From: Bacteriovoracaceae bacterium UBA4573
GTDB lineage: Bacteria > Bdellovibrionota > UBA1018 > UBA923
Length of the DNA: 9,507 bases
Reading direction: 5' to 3'
Assembly: GCA_002387735.1 (NCBI GenBank)
Contig: DGKJ01000036.1
Location: 16,676 to 26,182 of the forward strand
The translations under genes were made by a program, and so were the position numbers. The notes beneath the pieces are model-generated. The model did no database searches. It was not told where the DNA came from and saw only the letters and a list, made by a program, of their open reading frames with translations. This document shows, piece after piece, positions 6,024 to 9,507 of the stretch (the first letter of the stretch is position 1; the number at the start of each line of letters is the position of its first letter).

Positions 6024-6920
6024 ATGCCCAAGCAAACGCCACTTTTAGCAGTCGAATTTCTCCAACACCTGCGTTTGGAACGCGGTCTCAGCACCGCTAC
6101 GACCGAGGCCTACGCTAACGACTTGCGCGGATATTTTCAGTTTTTGGACCAAACAAAAGAGTCCTTGGTGAATGTTAGTCCGGTGATTGCAAACGAATAC
6201 GTAACCGCATTGCAGAAGAGAAACTACGCGCCCGCGTCAATTCACCGTAAAATATCGGCCGTAACCGGGTACTACGACTTCTTAGTCCGCGAACAAAAAT
6301 GCATGATCAACCCTTTTACTAAAGTGGAGTATGCGCCTCATCGCGCGCTGCCTACGGTTCCCCCATCCCAGGAGTCGATCGGAGAGCTTTTGGAGGGCGA
6401 TCCCAGTCGAGTGACCAGTATGGCGCTCATGTTTCGTTTGCTTTATGCCTGCGGACTTCGAGTGAGCGAATTGGTAGGGCTCACGCTCGAAGCGGTGGAT
6501 TTTGAGCGGGGCGTTCTTCGAGTTACCGGCAAGGGCGAAAAAACCCGACTCGTACCAGTCGACAGTGGAACGCTCGCGCTGCTACGGCGCTACACCCAAA
6601 CCACTCGCAGTGCGGTGGCGCGCGACAGCTCTCAGACAAAATCATTTTTCTTAAATCCCCGAGGAACGTCGTACACTCGCCAGGGTGTATGGAAGGCCCT
6701 TAAGAAAATTGCCCCCGGGCTTTCTCCCCATACGTTACGCCATGCGTTCGCTACTCACTGTTTAGAAAACGGCATGAACTTGCGTTCGCTCCAGTTGCTG
6801 TTAGGCCATTCGGACATTGCGACGACCCAAATCTATACCGCCGTGACCGACGAGCGGCTCCGCGAAACTCTCGAAACCTTTCACCCGCGCTCCAAGAGCA
6901 AACGATTTGGCACTCGATAA
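6024..6920 (+). CDS. xerD: Tyrosine recombinase XerD
   Basis: This 298-residue site-specific recombinase, the usual XerD length, would act with a partner at the dif site to resolve chromosome dimers before division. The N-terminal SAM-like core-binding domain spans about residues 6-90. The catalytic domain carries the complete set: Arg146 in CGLRVSEL, Lys170 in GKGEK, His236 and Arg239 in SPHTLRHAFATH, His262 in LLGHSD, and nucleophile Tyr271 in TTQIYT. HAFATH, GHSD and TTQIYT favour XerD over XerC, but the partner lies elsewhere and a single-Xer system cannot be excluded. ATG 6024 is chosen because its product aligns end to end with XerD; the frame is open further upstream but without family similarity or a usable alternative start. 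The M50 gene follows after 63 nt. Confidence 0.93.
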   Translation: MPKQTPLLAVEFLQHLRLERGLSTATTEAYANDLRGYFQFLDQTKESLVNVSPVIANEYVTALQKRNYAPASIHRKISAVTGYYDFLVREQKCMINPFTKVEYAPHRALPTVPPSQESIGELLEGDPSRVTSMALMFRLLYACGLRVSELVGLTLEAVDFERGVLRVTGKGEKTRLVPVDSGTLALLRRYTQTTRSAVARDSSQTKSFFLNPRGTSYTRQGVWKALKKIAPGLSPHTLRHAFATHCLENGMNLRSLQLLLGHSDIATTQIYTAVTDERLRETLETFHPRSKSKRFGTR

Positions 6921-6983
6921 ACCGAGCCTTGAGTGTTACTCTCGGCACCACATTCAATATTTTGAACCGACACTGGAGTAATA

Positions 6984-7673
6984 ATGTTTGAAAATTTCGG
7001 CGAACGCGTTCAGATGCTCTTTTTGCAAATGGTGCCATTCTTGATGGCCATCGTGATACACGAGGTTGCCCACGCCTTCGTAGCGCGCCGCCATGGCGAT
7101 CATACTGCAGAAAAACTCGGACGCCTCACGCTCAACCCAGTGCCCCACATTGACCCAATCGGCACGCTGCTCTTTCCGGCCGTTAACATTCTAACCGGAA
7201 TTCCCATTCTTTTCGGTTGGGCAAAACCAGTTCCGATCGACTACAATCGGCTGAAACCCTATCGCCGTGGCCTATTTCTGGTCGCGCTAGCCGGCCCGGC
7301 CTCTAACTTTCTGCTTGGATTCCTGGCCGCTCTGTTTTTGGTCGCTTTCAGCTCGCTCGTGCCTTCGAGTTTTTACCTTTATGAACCTCTTCGCGGCATG
7401 GCTTTTGTTGCTATTTCGATCAACTACGCGCTGGGACTTTTTAATCTAGTTCCGCTGCCCCCGCTCGACGGGTCCAAAATGGTGGAGTCCTTTTTATCTT
7501 ACGAAGCCACCCGCCAATACGAAAAGCTTGCGGCTTATAGCTTTTTTATTTTGTTAGCTCTGCTTTGGAGTGGGGCCCTGAGCGTTTTGGCGATACCCAT
7601 AAACTTTCTTAGCAACCTCTCAATCGGAATATGGGCCGCTATTTTCGGACAACTGGGCCTGATCTCCATGTAG
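6984..7673 (+). CDS. Site-2-type M50 family membrane metalloprotease
   Basis: This 229-residue multi-pass membrane zinc protease belongs to the small M50 group, without the PDZ domain of RseP. HEVAH at residues 26-30 in the first TM supplies two zinc ligands and the catalytic Glu27. The third ligand is Asp162 in the NLVPLPPLDGSK segment of a later TM. NPVPHIDPIGT (51-61), GWAKPVPID (78-86) and AGPASNFLLG (103-112) are the family's other conserved blocks. GGAG at 6975-6978 lies 5 nt before the ATG. The substrate is unknown; relatives cleave membrane-embedded proteins, but this subgroup is commonly found beside scpA/scpB with no demonstrated link. It probably shares a transcript with xerD, or has its own weak promoter in the 63-nt gap. 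Confidence 0.92.
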   Translation: MFENFGERVQMLFLQMVPFLMAIVIHEVAHAFVARRHGDHTAEKLGRLTLNPVPHIDPIGTLLFPAVNILTGIPILFGWAKPVPIDYNRLKPYRRGLFLVALAGPASNFLLGFLAALFLVAFSSLVPSSFYLYEPLRGMAFVAISINYALGLFNLVPLPPLDGSKMVESFLSYEATRQYEKLAAYSFFILLALLWSGALSVLAIPINFLSNLSIGIWAAIFGQLGLISM

Positions 7674-7709
7674 GTCCCTTTAATCCGACCAATTCTTTCG
7701 CAATACTGC

Positions 7710-7737
7710 TTGTCAAGCATAGGGATCGTTCGATAGT
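7710..7737 (+). promoter_or_regulatory. Candidate sigma-70 promoter upstream of scpA
   Basis: TTGTCA (7710-7715, 5/6 to consensus) and GATAGT (7732-7737, 4/6) are separated by 16 nt. A start near 7744 would leave a very short leader containing only the GAGGT ribosome-binding site. The intergenic gap of 82 nt is long for an internal operon junction, which supports a separate promoter. Hexamer matches of this quality also arise by chance. Confidence 0.35.
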
Positions 7738-7755
7738 CTACACACGAGGTCGTGC

Positions 7756-8547
7756 TTGGAACTCTTAAAAGTCAAAACCGATCAATTCGAAGGCCCCATG
7801 GACTTGCTGTTGTTTTTGATTCAAAAACACGAGCTAGACGTGTCGGCTATTAGCATTCACCTGATCACCGATCAGTACGTGCAATACGTCGAAATGATGA
7901 AAGACCTCAACTTTGATTCCGCCAGCGAGTTTTTGCTGATGGCGGCAACGCTAATACACCTAAAATCCAAACGTCTACTTCCGGAAGATGAGTCGCTGGC
8001 GACTGGTTCCTCAGATGACGGACTTCCTCGTTCCGAAGCCGAACTCGTTCGTCGATTACTCGAATACAAAAAATTTCAAGAAGCCGGCCGACGCCTCTAC
8101 GAACTCCCGCGGCTAAACGAATCGGTTTTCAGCCGCCCTGGCGTACAACCACCCGAAAAACAAACCGTGTGGCGCGAAATGGACATGACGGGCCTTACGC
8201 TTGCATTTCAAGACGTACTCAAGCGTTCGCGCAAACGCACTCGCATCATCATTCGTGAGCCGACCTCTATTCCCGAGCGTATCGCGGAGCTGGGGAAAAT
8301 CATGAAGGTCGATGAAATGACGGAATTCGCGTCGCTTTTATCGAGCGAAGCTGACCGTGCCGAAATCACAGTAACTTTCATTGCGCTCTTGGAGCTTGCG
8401 CGCCTGAAAAAGATCAAGGTCTATCAGAACGAAACGTTTGGCTCCATTTACATCAAACTTCTGGAACCGCTCGCTGAGTTCGACCCCACGCTCGCTACGG
8501 GATTTCAATATAACGTTCGCCAAATCGAGGAGCTGGCAAAAGCATGA
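7756..8547 (+). CDS. scpA: Segregation and condensation protein A (ScpA kleisin)
   Basis: ScpA is the kleisin that bridges the two SMC heads and binds a ScpB dimer, forming the condensin that organises and segregates the chromosome. The 263-residue protein has the hallmark N-terminal block FEGPMDLLLFLIQKHELDV (residues 11-29), then ITDQYVQYVEMM and ASEFLLMAATLIHLKSKRLLP. An acidic, charged middle follows, and a C-terminal winged helix (RAEITVTFIALLELARLKKIKVYQ, roughly 196-220) that contacts the SMC cap. The start is TTG at 7756: GAGGT at 7746-7750 is correctly spaced, the product aligns from its first residues, and the nearby GTG at 7752 is out of frame. A weak start codon may keep the level low. 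It overlaps scpB by ATGA, indicating coupled translation in line with their shared complex. Confidence 0.96.
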   Translation: MELLKVKTDQFEGPMDLLLFLIQKHELDVSAISIHLITDQYVQYVEMMKDLNFDSASEFLLMAATLIHLKSKRLLPEDESLATGSSDDGLPRSEAELVRRLLEYKKFQEAGRRLYELPRLNESVFSRPGVQPPEKQTVWREMDMTGLTLAFQDVLKRSRKRTRIIIREPTSIPERIAELGKIMKVDEMTEFASLLSSEADRAEITVTFIALLELARLKKIKVYQNETFGSIYIKLLEPLAEFDPTLATGFQYNVRQIEELAKA

Positions 8548-9507
8548 TCGATGAAACAGAACCCACCATAGAAAACGCAGTTACCGAAGAATCTGCCGAA
8601 GAAGCGACTACGTCTCCGGCTGTTTCTGAGGAACAGCTTCTTGAGCTTGCCCAAAAAGAAGGCCTGGCCGATGGACTTGAATCGGGTTCCGATGAAACTC
8701 CAGAAGCTCTTGAAGCTAGCGCCAAAGCGGTGGCCGAATTAACCGATGAACAGCGCGCTCAAACCAAGGCCGCTATCGAAACTATATTGTTCATGTCAGA
8801 TCGCCCTTTGGGACTGCCACGATTACGCGCGACGATAGACTCAGACTTGCCACTCGGAGTGTACCGCACACTCATGGCGGAGCTACGTGCGGAGTCAGCT
8901 GCAGACCATCGCGGCATCGAAATCGCTGAAGTAAGCATGGGATTTCAACTGCGCACCAAGCCCCACATGGCTTCGGTCCTGCGTAAACTAGTTAAAACCA
9001 CACCCCTCAAGCTTTCGCCCACCAATCTCGAAGTCTTGGCGGTCGTGGCCTACAAACAACCAGTAACCAAAGATGAACTCGATCAGATTCGCGGCGTCGA
9101 TAGCGGATATGTGATTCGAAATCTCATGGAAAAACGCTTAGTCCGTATCATTGGCCGTTCAGAGCTACCAGGTCGACCTATGCTTTACGGTACCACTCAC
9201 GAATTTTTAGAGCTCTTTTCATTGAAAGATTTAAAAGCCCTTCCACCTTTGCATGAAGTTGAACAACTCGTGGCGCAAAGCGAAGTGGGCGACGAGCAAG
9301 CGGAACAGGCGGCCCTTCAGGACTTTGGCGTGATGGTCGAAAAATCTGACAAAATTCTGTTTGACGATAACGGAATCGACATTGAGGTCGAGAGTCTCCG
9401 CGCTGAAATTGCGGCGATCCCTATTTCGACTGCTTTTATCGAAGAACAAAAGGCGCAGGAAAAACGTTCGGCAAAACTCATTGAACTTGCGGCGCAGGGT
9501 CTTACTC
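8544..9507 (+). CDS. scpB: Segregation and condensation protein B (ScpB), long form, 3' end outside window
   Basis: ScpB is a tandem winged-helix (KITE) protein that dimerises on ScpA in the SMC condensin. The frame starts at the ATG overlapping the scpA stop and is open for 321 codons to the window edge. Residues 1-70 are a low-complexity acidic tail (21 Asp/Glu, 2 Lys). The first winged helix begins around TKAAIETILFMSDRPLG (74-90). The second carries the strongest signature, LSPTNLEVLAVVAYKQPVTK (157-176) and RGVDSGYVIRNLMEKRLV (183-200), then GRPMLYGTTHEFLELFSLKDLKALPPL (210-236). A further 85 or more residues follow, charged and probably helical. A standard ScpB is near 200 residues, so both ends are extended. 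Such long ScpBs occur in Bdellovibrio-like and deltaproteobacterial genomes, as far as I recall. The identity is firm; the role of the extensions is unknown. Confidence 0.95.
   Translation, partial: MIDETEPTIENAVTEESAEEATTSPAVSEEQLLELAQKEGLADGLESGSDETPEALEASAKAVAELTDEQRAQTKAAIETILFMSDRPLGLPRLRATIDSDLPLGVYRTLMAELRAESAADHRGIEIAEVSMGFQLRTKPHMASVLRKLVKTTPLKLSPTNLEVLAVVAYKQPVTKDELDQIRGVDSGYVIRNLMEKRLVRIIGRSELPGRPMLYGTTHEFLELFSLKDLKALPPLHEVEQLVAQSEVGDEQAEQAALQDFGVMVEKSDKILFDDNGIDIEVESLRAEIAAIPISTAFIEEQKAQEKRSAKLIELAAQGLT

Noticed and set aside
6922..6945. CCGA/TCGG plus GAGT/ACTC hairpin between xerD and the M50 gene as a terminator
   Set aside because: The stem is broken by a 5-nt bulge and no T-run follows.

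Overview
The window reads as ordinary chromosome of a Gram-negative bacterium with close-packed genes. A GT9 (heptosyltransferase-type) enzyme and two lipoprotein signal peptides imply an LPS-type outer membrane. The long ScpB with acidic extensions, the relaxed lipoboxes and the xerD / M50 protease / scpA / scpB neighbourhood fit a Bdellovibrionota- or deltaproteobacteria-like lineage. That placement is an inference from style, not from a marker gene. No rRNA, tRNA, insertion sequence, prophage or CRISPR array was seen.

Layout. (1) 1-4156, + strand: the C-terminal two thirds of mutS, then a GT9 glycosyltransferase 4 nt after the mutS stop, then a multi-pass membrane protein with GT-C-like features whose TTG start overlaps the GT9 stop. 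These three look like one transcription unit, with a DNA repair gene leading into envelope-sugar genes. (2) 4157-5041, + strand: a stand-alone small lipoprotein gene. It has a near-perfect sigma-54 (-24/-12) promoter, a possible activator dyad upstream, a hairpin in its leader, a strong Shine-Dalgarno and a good intrinsic terminator. (3) 5040-5837, - strand: a second lipoprotein gene, convergent with the first, with a possible CsgG/LpoB-like C-terminal region. (4) 5838-6023: a divergent intergenic region carrying three inverted repeats. (5) 6024-9507, + strand: xerD recombinase, an M50 site-2-type protease, scpA, and scpB (runs off the window). This is a chromosome-maintenance cluster: XerD resolves chromosome dimers and ScpA/ScpB are the kleisin and KITE subunits of the SMC condensin.

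The core genes are conventional. The best leads lie between genes and in the accessory proteins: the sigma-54-controlled lipoprotein unit, the dyad-rich region between the second lipoprotein and xerD, the apparently leaderless xerD start, the unusual extensions of ScpB, and the unassigned GT-C-like membrane protein paired with the GT9 enzyme. I found no convincing new multi-gene system; the sigma-54 lipoprotein unit is the closest candidate.
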